Numbered from the stretch's first letter, positions 35,280 through 43,935 are shown. The stretch: 64,000 nt of DNA from Bradyrhizobium sp. ORS 285 (GCF_900176205.1 NZ_LT859959.1:1426001-1490000); one strand, 5' to 3'. Program-made: numbers and translations. The notes: generated by a model not told the origin, from the sequence alone.

Positions 35280-35755
35280 TGGCCGGCATCTACGATTTCA
35301 CCGCGGCCTCGCTCACGGGCGAGGAAGTGCCACTGAAGCGCTTCGAGGGCCAGGTGCTCTTGATCGTCAACACCGCCAGCGCCTGCGGCTTCACGCCGCA
35401 ATATCGCGGCCTGGAGGCGCTGCACCGCGCCTACGCCGACAGGGGCTTTGCCGTGCTCGGTTTTCCCTGTAACCAGTTCGGCGCCCAGGAGCCCGGCACG
35501 GCCGAGGAGATCGGCGCGTTCTGCTCGACGAAGTACGATGTCACCTTCCCGCTGTTCGCGAAGATCGACGTCAACGGCACGGACGCGCACCCGCTCTACA
35601 AGTTCCTGAAGGGCGAGAAGACCGGCCTGCTGGGCTCGGCGATCAAATGGAATTTCACCAAATTCCTGGTCGATCGCTCGGGCCGCGTGGTGTCGCGCCA
35701 TGCGCCGACCACCACGCCCGAGGCGTTGAAGAAAGAGATCGAGGCACTGCTGTGA
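35279..35755 (+). CDS. Glutathione peroxidase (thiol peroxidase type)
   Basis: The 158-residue protein carries the peroxidatic Cys36 in NTASACGFTPQ, plus FPCNQFGAQEPG (resolving-type Cys and active-site Gln) and IKWNFTKFLV (active-site Trp and Asn). Most bacterial members use thioredoxin or glutathione to reduce peroxides. The ATG shares its A with the amidase TGA stop. Its own stop overlaps the next gene (GTGA). Confidence 0.92.
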   Translation: MAGIYDFTAASLTGEEVPLKRFEGQVLLIVNTASACGFTPQYRGLEALHRAYADRGFAVLGFPCNQFGAQEPGTAEEIGAFCSTKYDVTFPLFAKIDVNGTDAHPLYKFLKGEKTGLLGSAIKWNFTKFLVDRSGRVVSRHAPTTTPEALKKEIEALL

Positions 35756-36000
35756 GCGACAACGAGACCTTCACCTTCCCCGACCGTCTTTCGGTCGATC
35801 CGAAGAGCCCCTACTACAACGCGGAGATCCTGTCGCGCGACGTCGGCATCCGCTTCAAGGGCGCCGAGAAGACCAATGTCGAGGAATACTGCATCAGCGA
35901 AGGCTGGATCCGCGTCGCCGCCGGCACCGCCAAGGACCGCCACGGCAACCCGCTGACCATCAAGGTGCACGGGCCGGTGGAGCCGTATTTCAAGGATTGA
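35752..36000 (+). CDS. DUF3297 family small protein
   Basis: The 82-residue soluble protein contains LPDRLSVDPKSPYYN-like DRLSVDPKSPYYNAEILSRD and EEYCISEGWIRVAAG, diagnostic of DUF3297. The function is unknown. The GTG start at 35752 overlaps the peroxidase stop by 4 nt, so it is translationally coupled to the peroxidase. Confidence 0.88.
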   Translation: MSDNETFTFPDRLSVDPKSPYYNAEILSRDVGIRFKGAEKTNVEEYCISEGWIRVAAGTAKDRHGNPLTIKVHGPVEPYFKD

Positions 36001-36057
36001 GAGTAGGGGACGCTGCGCATGCCGGATGCGTCAGCGGTCTGCCACTCCGAGCTCTCC

Positions 36058-36131
36058 GTCATCGCGAGCGAAGCGACGCGATCCAGGGCCGAGCAAGGAC
36101 TCTGGATTGCTTCGCTTCGCTCGCAATGACG
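36058..36131. repeat. Palindromic repeat, family E
   Basis: CGTCATCGCGAGCGAAGCGA pairs with the right end TTCGCTTCGCTCGCAATGACG, around a GGATTGC/GCGATCC middle. A close copy is at 40115-40190. With the family D2 element at 36239 it accounts for most of the 524-nt gap between DUF3297 and the next gene. Confidence 0.8.
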
Positions 36132-36238
36132 TGGAGAGAGCGCGTCCACCCCGAGCTGTCATCGCCTGCGGCAGGGGGGATAGTCCCGCAACATTTACGA
36201 TGGCTGTTGCGAACTCTGCCATATCGTCTCTACTGGTG

Positions 36239-36357
36239 TCGTCCCGGGCTTGACCCGGGACCCATACGCCGCGGCGGTCGTGGCGGCGCGCGGTCTCACG
36301 ACGAGCCTGCCTCACACGTCTCCCTGTGGTTATGGATCCCGGCGTTCGCCGGGATGA
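36239..36357. repeat. Palindromic repeat, family D2
   Basis: It begins TCGTCCCGGGCTTGACCCGG followed by GACCCATACGCCG and ends TATGGATCCCGGCG...CGGGATGA, forming a large imperfect hairpin. Relatives are at 39926, 62779 and 63553. Confidence 0.75.
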
Positions 36358-36524
36358 TTCGGCGAAGAGTTTGAGCGTTGCTCAAAATATTCCTTGAACG
36401 CCGCTCACGTTCCGCTACACTAACTCTCACTCGCCACGCCGGCGTCGGCCCGCGACGCGCAACGCGAACAGCGTTTGCGCGACCGGACCCGCATGCCTGC
36501 GGCGGACCACCTGAGGTAACGACC

Positions 36525-37580
36525 ATGTCCTATTCCGAAACCGACCTCCGCGCCGCCGCCGGCGCGGGCGCCATCAGCCCCGACGAGCTGCAGCGCCTGC
36601 TGGCCTATCTCCACCAGCGCGCCCCCTCCACCGACACCCCCCGCGCCAAATTCGATGCCGCGCACCTCCTCTGGTACGCCGGCGCGCTGATCGTGATCGG
36701 GGCCATGGGCCTGTTCTCGACGGTGGCGTTCTCGCAAATGGGCGGCCGCGCCCTGACCGCCTGCGCGCTCGCTTATGCCGCGGCCTTCGGCTTCGCCGGC
36801 GACCACCTCTGGCGCCGCGGCCTGCGCGTCCCCGGTGGCCTCTTGATCGCCATCGCCGTGTCGATGGCGCCGCTCGCCGTCTACGGCATCCAGGCCGAGC
36901 TCGGCTGGTGGGGCAGGTTCGGCAAGCCCGGCACGGTCCAGGACTTCTACGTCTGGATCAAGGGCAGCTGGCTGTTCATGGAGCTCGCCACCGTCGCGGC
37001 GGGCGCGATCGCGCTGCGCTTTTACCGCGTGCCCTTCATCTATGCGGTCATCTCGGTGGCGCTGTGGTTCATGTCGATGGACCTCACGCCCTGGATCTTC
37101 CATGTCAGCCACATCGATTGGGAGATGCGTCGCATCGTCTCGATCTGGTTCGGCTTGGGCATGCTCAGCCTGGCCTGGATCGTCGACTATACCAACAACA
37201 ACCGCGACTTCGGCTTCTGGCTGCATCTGTTCGGCCTGATGGCCTTCTGGGGCGGCATCAGCGCCACCGAAGGCGCCACCGAGTTCGGCAAGGCGATCTA
37301 CTGCTTGATGAATGTCGGCCTGCTGATGATCGCTGTCATCATCGTCCGCCGCGCCTACGCCGTGTTCGGCGCTGTGGGCATCACGATGTATCTCGGCCAT
37401 CTCGCCGATGTCGTCTTCAAGGACTCGCTGCTGTTCCCCTTCGCGCTGTCGCTGATCGGCGTCGCGGTGGTGGCCGCGGGGCTGGCGTATCATAGGAAGC
37501 AGAAGGTGATTGCGGAGTGGTTGGCCGCCAATCTGCCGCCGGCGGTGCTGCGGTTGCGGCCGCAGCAGGCTGCGGCCTAA
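36525..37580 (+). CDS. Multi-pass membrane protein, unknown function
   Basis: The protein has about 351 residues. A TGAGGT ribosome site precedes the ATG at 36525 (MSYSETDLRAAAGAGAISPDELQRLLAYL). After a short soluble N-terminus come about nine hydrophobic segments, for example LLWYAGALIVIGAMGLFSTV, LTACALAYAAAFGFAGDHLW, VISVALWFMSMDLTPWIF and LLFPFALSLIGVAVVAAGLAY. It ends in a short cytosolic tail. The pattern recalls DUF2157-like bacterial membrane proteins, but I cannot name the family. It is a lone gene. Confidence 0.7.
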   Translation: MSYSETDLRAAAGAGAISPDELQRLLAYLHQRAPSTDTPRAKFDAAHLLWYAGALIVIGAMGLFSTVAFSQMGGRALTACALAYAAAFGFAGDHLWRRGLRVPGGLLIAIAVSMAPLAVYGIQAELGWWGRFGKPGTVQDFYVWIKGSWLFMELATVAAGAIALRFYRVPFIYAVISVALWFMSMDLTPWIFHVSHIDWEMRRIVSIWFGLGMLSLAWIVDYTNNNRDFGFWLHLFGLMAFWGGISATEGATEFGKAIYCLMNVGLLMIAVIIVRRAYAVFGAVGITMYLGHLADVVFKDSLLFPFALSLIGVAVVAAGLAYHRKQKVIAEWLAANLPPAVLRLRPQQAAA

Positions 37581-37622
37581 GACGTTGCAGACCGTTGAGA
37601 GTGGGCTCCGGAATCCTGAGTT

Positions 37623-37695
37623 CACTCTCATGGTAAGCAGCGCCGCCGGCGCTAAGCCAACTAGTGTAACAGGTCCGGACGGCAGCGCGTCCCGA
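37623..37695. repeat. Decayed family C palindrome
   Basis: CTCATGGTAAGCAGCGCCG at the left and GCGTCCCGACCATGAAACTT at the right resemble family C ends, with an unrelated middle. It looks like an old, degenerated copy. Confidence 0.5.
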
Positions 37696-37745
37696 CCATG
37701 AAACTTAAAAGAATCCAATTAGGCCAACAGCCACGGAGCACGGCA

Positions 37746-38234
37746 ATGGGCGCGTGGAAGCAGGTAGTGCGCCTCTACCGGATCCTGCTCAGCCCATGGG
37801 AGGATCCTACGCTGATGGCCCTGTTCGGTTCGCGCCTCACGCTGGTTGCGAACGTCTGCGCGCTGCTGATCGTTCCGATGATGATCTATACGGCTGGCAT
37901 CATCACTCAGCAATGCAGAGGCTACGAGCGACCGCAGGATGCTCCTCTGTATCTCCTGCCTGCCATCGTCATGATCGTTATCAGAAGACAGCTGTTTTCG
38001 TTCTGCTTTCTTCTCTTCTACATCTGGCAAATGACCGAGATGGCTCTTCAGGCAAGAAACCTCGGTCTCGGAATTCAGGATTGCGGAGACCGGTTGGGGG
38101 AGCCTCTTCAATATACCTTGGTCTTGTTGATCGTTTCCATTATCTGCCTCGCCATCTACATCGCCTATCTTGCCGTTGTAGCCGTCGTCTCTGTCGCAAA
38201 GTTCATCGCTTGGGCCATCAAAGACGAGGAGTGA
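37746..38234 (+). CDS. Small membrane protein, unknown function
   Basis: A GGAG site 7 nt before the ATG at 37746 gives a 162-residue protein. Predicted membrane segments are ALLIVPMMIYTAGIITQ, LYLLPAIVMIVIRR / LFSFCFLLFYIWQM and LVLLIVSIICLAIYIAYLAVVAVVSVAKF. Codon use is noticeably less GC-biased than in neighbouring genes, and I recognise no homologous family. It is followed by a DUF6678-like gene with similar base composition, suggesting that the pair is an accessory acquisition. Confidence 0.6.
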   Translation: MGAWKQVVRLYRILLSPWEDPTLMALFGSRLTLVANVCALLIVPMMIYTAGIITQQCRGYERPQDAPLYLLPAIVMIVIRRQLFSFCFLLFYIWQMTEMALQARNLGLGIQDCGDRLGEPLQYTLVLLIVSIICLAIYIAYLAVVAVVSVAKFIAWAIKDEE

Positions 38235-38372
38235 GATGTTCTCTGCATCGCGTCGAAACTACGGTGCATCACATGACTCACGTGAAGAGACCTGTTGCCG
38301 CGCAGGCAGATTGCCGGATAAGGTTGCAGCGGTCGATGCTAGTGCGGAACGGGCGTCCTCGTTTCCGTCGAC

Positions 38373-38723
38373 ATGAGTAAAAGTTGTATGTTCGATCGAT
38401 CGCGATATACGAGCTATGCCAACGACACAAAATGGTCAGAGCTTCAGCAGGCCATGGTGTCCTTGGGCGCGCGTGCTCCGCGTTTCAGGGTCAAGACACT
38501 CAACCTGCCGGAAGATTCGAATTCGGACAGTGAGTGGTATTATCACTTCAGGTCGGACTATGTCTGGAAAGAAATGGAGTGGGTCGATCTCGTACTCCGT
38601 CAAAGCCCAGACGCCGCCTCCTTGGATGAGGTCGCCTCAATCTGCCGGCGCGTCGGATTTGAGATCGAGAGCCATCACGATTTCGTTCGGGTGGTTGGCC
38701 ATTACAAGCATGGGAGGACCTAG
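38373..38723 (+). CDS. DUF6678-like small protein
   Basis: The 116-residue soluble protein has NDTKWSELQQAM near the N-terminus, then WYYHF...VWKEMEWVDL, a pattern I associate with DUF6678 proteins, which are of unknown function and scattered among accessory genes. It is less GC-rich than core genes. It could belong with the membrane protein 138 nt upstream. Confidence 0.6.
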   Translation: MSKSCMFDRSRYTSYANDTKWSELQQAMVSLGARAPRFRVKTLNLPEDSNSDSEWYYHFRSDYVWKEMEWVDLVLRQSPDAASLDEVASICRRVGFEIESHHDFVRVVGHYKHGRT

Positions 38724-38936
38724 AGCTCCGCCATGGAAGGACAGGCGGCGCACGGAAGGTGCGACGGCTTATTGGTGCGTCGGCGATTTCAAGGTTCGAT
38801 GCGAGGATCCGGCAGCGGCTTTCACAGGTAAGATTTCTCTCACCGGATGTCGGGACCAGACGGTCTCGACCGTCCTTCGAGCACAACTCCTGCACAGTCG
38901 CAGCGAGCCATCGAAACCGAACCTGGAGCCATTGTC

Positions 38937-39347
38937 ATGCGCATCACCGTCGAAACCACCGTCGCAGCCCCGATCGACCAAGTCTGGCGCGCCTATACGA
39001 CGCCGGCCGATATCGTCAAGTGGAACGCTGCGTCGGACGACTGGCATACGACCAAGGCCACGGTCGACCTGCGCGAAGGCGGAGACTTCTCGTCGCGGAT
39101 GGAGGCCAAGGACGGCAGCATGGGGTTCGACTTCGCCGGGACCTACACCAAGCTCGTCGAGCACAAGCTGATCGCCTACGCCTTCGGCGACCGGAAAGCG
39201 GACGTTCATTTCGAGACCGGTCCGAACGGCGTTCTCGTTCGCGTTGTCTTCGATCCTGAAACGACGCACCCGGTCGAGATGCAACAGCAAGGCTGGCAGG
39301 CCATTCTCGACAGCTTCAAACGGCACGTGGAGGCGAAGGCGTCTTGA
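38937..39347 (+). CDS. SRPBCC / AHSA1-like (START-fold) protein
   Basis: A GGAG site precedes the ATG at 38937, giving 136 residues: ITVETTVAAPIDQVWRAYTTPADIVKWN at the N-terminus, REGGDFSSRMEAKDGSMGFDFAGTYTKL in the middle and MQQQGWQAILDSFKRHVEA as the closing helix. This is the Activator-of-Hsp90 ATPase-like ligand-binding fold. Members bind hydrophobic ligands or act in stress and polyketide pathways; the specific role is unknown. Confidence 0.85.
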   Translation: MRITVETTVAAPIDQVWRAYTTPADIVKWNAASDDWHTTKATVDLREGGDFSSRMEAKDGSMGFDFAGTYTKLVEHKLIAYAFGDRKADVHFETGPNGVLVRVVFDPETTHPVEMQQQGWQAILDSFKRHVEAKAS

Positions 39348-39405
39348 GCGCACCGGACGCGCGGCGCCCCGATGAGGGCGTCGTGAACGGCCTGAATCTT
39401 CGCCC

Positions 39406-39433
39406 TTGACAAATTCCGAAAATCAGCAATACT
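39406..39433 (+). promoter_or_regulatory. Sigma70-like promoter ahead of structured element copy 1
   Basis: TTGACA (39406-39411) and AATACT (39428-39433) are separated by 16 nt. The -10 hexamer ends 20 nt before the conserved element. Copy 2 has similar hexamers at nearly the same distance. Confidence 0.55.
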
Positions 39434-39453
39434 GCACCCATCCTGCCTCATCG

Positions 39454-39802
39454 CAGAGGGGCGTACGCGTCGTCACGAACGTCGGGGCAGGGATGCGGTG
39501 GCCGCAGCGGCGACGGTGGACGACCGGCGTCGTTGCGGACGGAGAAGTCGTGTGGTCCTGGCCTCTCGACGCTGAGGTCAAGTCTGCGGTCAGTTGCTTG
39601 ACGGCACGCGCGGGCGATGGGGGCAAAAGAGCCCGATCCCCAGGGAGAGCACGAAGGACACCGTGAAAACCATCGCGCAGGGAAGGCCGGAATGCACCGG
39701 TCGTACCTGTGGTTCCTGCCCCGTGCATTTTTTCACGCACGGGGGCCATGGGTTGCGGCCAGCACCCGGTCTTCCCTGCGCCCTCTGTCCTTGATCGGAG
39801 GG
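39454..39802 (+). ncRNA. Candidate structured RNA element, copy 1
   Basis: This 349-nt stretch is matched by 63121-63466, with runs of 40, 34 and about 32 identical bases (for example at 39544-39583). A 16-bp helix joins 39675-39690 to 39766-39781. Inside it, CCTGTGG (39706-39712) pairs with CCATGGG (39746-39752), and CCCCGTGC (39719-39726) pairs with GCACGGGG (39737-39744). A final CCCTC/GAGGG hairpin ends the element. Several pairs differ from copy 2 by compensatory changes. No frame is conserved as protein. A ribosome-site-like GGAGGG and ATG follow directly. The function is unknown. The rest of the 975-nt gap to the next gene holds repeats D2 and E. Confidence 0.6.
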
Positions 39803-39925
39803 ACATGTCGATGCAGCACTCGGGTGTGACGCGCCGCGAGGCCATGGTCGCACGTCCCCAGGCTGTTTGAGATGTGAAAGCGATTCATCCTCACGGCGTC
39901 CACTGACGCGGCTGTTTACCTCCGC

Positions 39926-40078
39926 TGTCGTCCCGGACAAGCCGTGACGTGCGAAGCGCGTCGGGGCGCCGATCCGGGACCCATACGCCGCGGCGGATGT
40001 GGCCTGGCGAGGTCTCACGACGGGCCTGCCACAAACGAGGCCCTGTGGTTATGGATCCCGGCGTTCGCCGGGATGACG
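39926..40078. repeat. Palindromic repeat, family D2
   Basis: It starts TGTCGTCCCGGACAAGCCG, has CCGGGACCCATACGCCGCGG, and ends TATGGATCCCGGCGTTCGCC plus GGGATGA. It is a close relative of 36239-36357, here followed by a family E element in the reverse order of the first locus. Confidence 0.75.
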
Positions 40079-40114
40079 GCGGTGTTCGTTGTGAGAGCAC
40101 ACAAGCTCACCACG

Positions 40115-40190
40115 CGTCATTGCGAGCGAAGCGAAGCAATCCAGGGCGGCGCGTGGGGCTCTGGATTGCTTCGCTTCGCTCGCAATGACG
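40115..40190. repeat. Palindromic repeat, family E
   Basis: CGTCATTGCGAGCGAAGCGA at the left end and its near-perfect complement TCGCTTCGCTCGCAATGACG at the right form a long hairpin, with GGATTGC/GCAATCC inside. It lies downstream of the minus-strand malonyl-CoA decarboxylase gene. Confidence 0.85.
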
Positions 40191-40322
40191 GAGTTTGGAG
40201 TGGACGGCGTGACTCAAGCCAGGAGCTGTGGAGCCATGAGCTGTCGAGCCATGAACTCTCGAGCCTTAAGCTTCAAAACAGCACGACAAAATCGGACGCG
40301 ATCGAACGCGTCCGCGCCATCC

Positions 40323-41672
40323 CTACGACGACAACCTCATGTCCAACAGCCGCCGGCCTTCGCCGCGCAGCAGCTTCTTCACCGCGCTCGACGCGACCAC
40401 CTCGCCGTCATTGGCATACGCCTCGTGGTTCTTCTCGATGTCCTCGAGGCGATAGAGGTAGTTCACCATGACCGTCGCCGACTCGCGCTGGCCCTTGGCG
40501 GAGAGGTCGCCGAGCCAGTTGATGCGCTCGAGCCGGGCGCCGTTGCCGAGGTGGAAGCGGGCGACGGGGTCGATCAGCTTGCCCTTCGACGTGCGCGCCT
40601 TCAGGAAGTAGTGCGCGGCGAGCGGCTCGATCACGGTGCGCAATTCCGCCGTCATCTCGGCATCCTCGACCCAGCGCGGCTCGTTGAGGAGCTTGAGCAC
40701 GTTGCGATCCTCCTCGGTCGCATCCTCCGTCGATTTCAGCCAGCCCATGAAGCCCGGCACCGGCGACAGCGTGACGAAGGTGTCGAGCTTCGGCAGCTCG
40801 CGGCGCAGCTCCTCGACCACCTGCTTGATCAGGAAGTTGCCGAACGAGATGCCGCCGAGGCCGCGCTGGGTGTTGGAGATCGAGTAGAACACCGCGGTGC
40901 GGGCGCGATCGGCGGCCACCGGCGCACGATCGACCGCGAGCAGCGGCGCGATCGCGCCGGGGATGGTCTCGGTCAGCGCGATCTCGACGAAGATCAAGGG
41001 CGCGTCGGGCATCGCCGGATGGAAGAAGGCGTAGCAGCGCCGATCGATCGGATCGATGCGGCGGCGCAGATCGTCCCAGTCGTGGATCTCGTGCACCGCC
41101 TCGTAGCGGATGATCTGCTCCAAGATATTGGCAGGCGTCGACCAGTCGATCCGGCGCAGCACGAGAAACCCCCTGTTGAACCACGAGCTCAAGAGATGCA
41201 CGACGTCGCGATCGAGCGCGGCGAGTTCCGGATTCGACTTCAGCAGATCCAGCAGATCGGTGCGCATCGCGACCAGCTCGGGCGTGCCGCCCGGGGCGCG
41301 GTTGAGGCGGCGGATCAGCTCCTGGCGGCGCGGCTCGGAGGCGAAATGCAGCGCGCTGGCGCCTTCATCCGATGGCGCGGCGCGCCACGCCTCGATCGCC
41401 TTGGTGAGCCTGGCATTGTCAGGACCGAAATCGTGAACCAGCGCGGTGAAGAACGCCTTGCGGCCCTCGGCGTCGAGATCATGATAGCCGTCGAGCACGT
41501 CGCGGGCCATCGCGGTGCCCGAGGCCTCGCCGGCACCGGACACCAGCGCCTCGCACAATTCGGCAAGGCTCTTCGCATCGTGCTTGTCGACCGCCGGCGT
41601 GCCGCCGCGCAGCAATGTCCGGCCGCGCTCGGAAATGGTGGTGATCAGGTCAGTAAAAAAGGCGTTGGCCAT
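40323..41672 (-). CDS. matA: Malonyl-CoA decarboxylase
   Basis: The 449-residue cytoplasmic enzyme converts malonyl-CoA to acetyl-CoA and CO2. The N-terminal four-helix domain covers about residues 1-135. The GNAT-like catalytic domain includes CYAFFHPAMPDAPLIFVEIALT, FYSISNTQRGLGGISFGNFLIK (catalytic Ser in SxTQ context) and VARFHLGNGARLERINWLGD (catalytic His). In rhizobia it supports malonate use in symbiosis; matB and matC are not in this window. The gene is monocistronic here. Confidence 0.92.
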   Translation of the reverse strand: MANAFFTDLITTISERGRTLLRGGTPAVDKHDAKSLAELCEALVSGAGEASGTAMARDVLDGYHDLDAEGRKAFFTALVHDFGPDNARLTKAIEAWRAAPSDEGASALHFASEPRRQELIRRLNRAPGGTPELVAMRTDLLDLLKSNPELAALDRDVVHLLSSWFNRGFLVLRRIDWSTPANILEQIIRYEAVHEIHDWDDLRRRIDPIDRRCYAFFHPAMPDAPLIFVEIALTETIPGAIAPLLAVDRAPVAADRARTAVFYSISNTQRGLGGISFGNFLIKQVVEELRRELPKLDTFVTLSPVPGFMGWLKSTEDATEEDRNVLKLLNEPRWVEDAEMTAELRTVIEPLAAHYFLKARTSKGKLIDPVARFHLGNGARLERINWLGDLSAKGQRESATVMVNYLYRLEDIEKNHEAYANDGEVVASSAVKKLLRGEGRRLLDMRLSS

Positions 41673-41800
41673 CTGGTCTCAGTCGAATCCCCGAAAAGCG
41701 ACAGGCTGTGATGTTACATGGATTTATGGCAAAGGTGGCGACATTCAAACATAACAAATCGTCAACGCCGCCGTCCCCGCCTGCATGCGCGGCGGAGCCG

Positions 41801-42604
41801 TCATTCACTCGCGCCGGCGAATTCGGTCGGTGTGCGGCCAGTCACCTGCCGGAAGGCGTGCGAGAATGCCGGCACGCTGGCGTAGCCGAGATCGGCGGCG
41901 AGCTGCTTGACCGAGAGCTGGCGGTCGGTCGAAAGACGCTCGATCGCGGCCGCAATGCGGGCACGCTGGCACCAGGCCTTGAAGCTCAGCCGCGTCTCCG
42001 CCGCGAACAGCCGCGACAGCGTGCGCGCGGAGCTGCCGACGGCGCTCGCGAGAGTCGCGAGATCCTGCTCGTTCGCGGGCGAGGCGAGCACGAGCAGCGC
42101 GGCGCGCCGCGCGCGCGGATCCCTCGGCAGCGGGATGAAGGTCGAGGAATCCTCGGCGCGGCGCAATTCGAGCAGCGCGAGCCGCACCAGCAGGGCGGTG
42201 CGCTCGGGCCCGCCGGTGGCATCGAACAGGGCGAGGATCGCCTGATGCAGCAGCGGCGACACGTGCACCACGAATTCGCGGTCGAGCCTGACACCGCGCG
42301 CCTCGCGCGCGAGCCAGTCCAGCTCGAAATACAACGTCCGCATCTGGCTGTCCGCCAGCATGTCGATGGCATGCGCATGCCGCGCCGGCACCCACACCGC
42401 GCGATCCGGCGGCACCAGCCAGCGGCCCTGCGGCGTCGTCACCTGCATGGTGCCGGCGGAGGCGTAGATCAGCTGCGACTCCCGGTGCATGTGCGGATCG
42501 AGCCGGGCGCCCTTGTGGTAGCTGCGCGCGATCAGGTGCACGCCAGGCTCGGTCGTCACCCGGTCGTCGCCGAGCGGCTTCAATGGCGTGTCCACGATGG
42601 TCAT
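41801..42604 (-). CDS. AraC family transcriptional regulator with cupin sensor
   Basis: In this 267-residue protein, the N-terminal cupin (HMHRESQLIYASAGTMQVTTPQGRWLVPPDRAVWVPA) senses a ligand. The C-terminal double helix-turn-helix (about 170-262: LATLASAVGSSARTLSRLF, VKQLAADLGYASVPAFSHAFRQVTGRTPTEF) binds DNA. It diverges from an MFS exporter gene across 62 nt, the arrangement of NimR/NimT-type systems, so it most likely controls that exporter. Confidence 0.9.
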   Translation of the reverse strand: MTIVDTPLKPLGDDRVTTEPGVHLIARSYHKGARLDPHMHRESQLIYASAGTMQVTTPQGRWLVPPDRAVWVPARHAHAIDMLADSQMRTLYFELDWLAREARGVRLDREFVVHVSPLLHQAILALFDATGGPERTALLVRLALLELRRAEDSSTFIPLPRDPRARRAALLVLASPANEQDLATLASAVGSSARTLSRLFAAETRLSFKAWCQRARIAAAIERLSTDRQLSVKQLAADLGYASVPAFSHAFRQVTGRTPTEFAGASE

Positions 42605-42666
42605 TGGCGGCTTCTCGTTGGGGCGAGCCAGTATAACCGAATTATCCGGGAATCGAGGATCCGCTC

Positions 42667-43860
42667 ATGAACACTCCCCGCCGCGTCATCGGCTTCGTCA
42701 ACGCGGCCCATTTCATCGACCATTATGCGATGCTGATCTTCGCGGCCGCGGTCATCATCATGGGCCCCGCGCTCGGCATGGCCTATGCCGACCTGCTGCC
42801 CTATGCGACGCCGGGCTTCATCGCCTTCGGCGCCGGCGCGCTGGTGACCGGCTGGCTCGGCGATCGCTGGAGCCGGCGACACATGATGCTGATCTTCTAT
42901 CTCGGCATCGGGCTGTCGATGATCTCGGTCGGCCTGGTGCAGACGCCGTGGCAGCTCGGCGCAGCGCTGTTCGCGATCGGCCTGTTCGCCTCGATCTATC
43001 ATCCGGTGGGAACCGCGATGCTGGTGTCCTATGCCGACCGGCTCGGCCGCGACATGGGGTTGAACGGCGTGTTCGGCAATCTCGGCGTCGCCTCGTCGGC
43101 GCTCGTCACCGGCGTCGTCGGGCAATATCTCGGCTGGCGCTTCGCCTTCATCGTGCCCGGGGTGATCACGATCGGCATCGGCGTGGTCTTCGCGATGCTG
43201 GTGGCGCATGAGGATCGCCGCGGCTCGAAGCAGGCGGCGGCGCAGGCCCGCGTCGCGCGCGAGCAGATGTGGCGCGTGGTGCTGGCGCTGCTGCTGGTGG
43301 TGATCGCGATCTCCACCACGTTCAACGCGATCACCGTTGCGCTGCCAAAGTTGTTTGCGGAGCGGCTGGCGGGACTGACGCAGAGCCCGGCGCTGCTCGG
43401 CGTGATCGTCGCTGGTGTCTACGTGTTCGGTGCGATGACGCAGTACACGATCGGACGCTTGCTCGATCGCCACACGCTGAAGGCGGTCGCGCTGCCGCTG
43501 TCACTGGTGCTGGCGCCGCTGCTCTATCTCGCGGCCGACGCGCGCGATTGGGCGCTGATCGCAGCCTCGATCGGCATTGTCATGGGCGCATTCGGGCAGG
43601 TCACGGTGAACGACGCCATGGTCGGCAAATACACCGCCGAGGAATGGCGCTCGCGCGCCTATGCCGTGCGCTATTTCGTCGGCTTCACCGCGGCCGGCGC
43701 CTCGGTCGGCCTCGTCGCCTGGCTTTACGAGCGCGGCGGTTTCGTCACCATGCTGCAGGCCTTCGCCGCGCTGGCGCTGGTCGCTGTTATCGCCGCGCTG
43801 ATCCTGCCGCCGGAGCTTCCGGCAGCGCGGCCCGCGTTACGGGAGGCGCCGGCCGAATGA
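42667..43860 (+). CDS. MFS transporter (Fsr/NimT-like exporter)
   Basis: This 397-residue membrane protein has about 12 predicted helices. GWLGDRWSRRHMM is the MFS loop 2-3 signature. The opening VIGFVNAAHFIDHYAMLIFAAAVI resembles fosmidomycin-resistance type exporters. GAGGA precedes the ATG at 42667, and TATAAC at 42632-42637 is a possible -10 in the short divergent promoter. Its substrate is unknown. Its partner is presumably the divergent AraC regulator. Confidence 0.85.
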   Translation: MNTPRRVIGFVNAAHFIDHYAMLIFAAAVIIMGPALGMAYADLLPYATPGFIAFGAGALVTGWLGDRWSRRHMMLIFYLGIGLSMISVGLVQTPWQLGAALFAIGLFASIYHPVGTAMLVSYADRLGRDMGLNGVFGNLGVASSALVTGVVGQYLGWRFAFIVPGVITIGIGVVFAMLVAHEDRRGSKQAAAQARVAREQMWRVVLALLLVVIAISTTFNAITVALPKLFAERLAGLTQSPALLGVIVAGVYVFGAMTQYTIGRLLDRHTLKAVALPLSLVLAPLLYLAADARDWALIAASIGIVMGAFGQVTVNDAMVGKYTAEEWRSRAYAVRYFVGFTAAGASVGLVAWLYERGGFVTMLQAFAALALVAVIAALILPPELPAARPALREAPAE

Positions 43861-43935
43861 CGAGCTCGGGAGACGACAACGATCAATCAGAAGGAGACGT
43901 CACGCACAGCCGAAGCCGAAAAAGGTTGCTTCAGC

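Noticed and set aside
39406..39900. Small protein genes inside the repeated 350-nt element
   Set aside because: The two copies share no frame with conserved amino acids, while their base-paired helices are preserved, so RNA is the better explanation.
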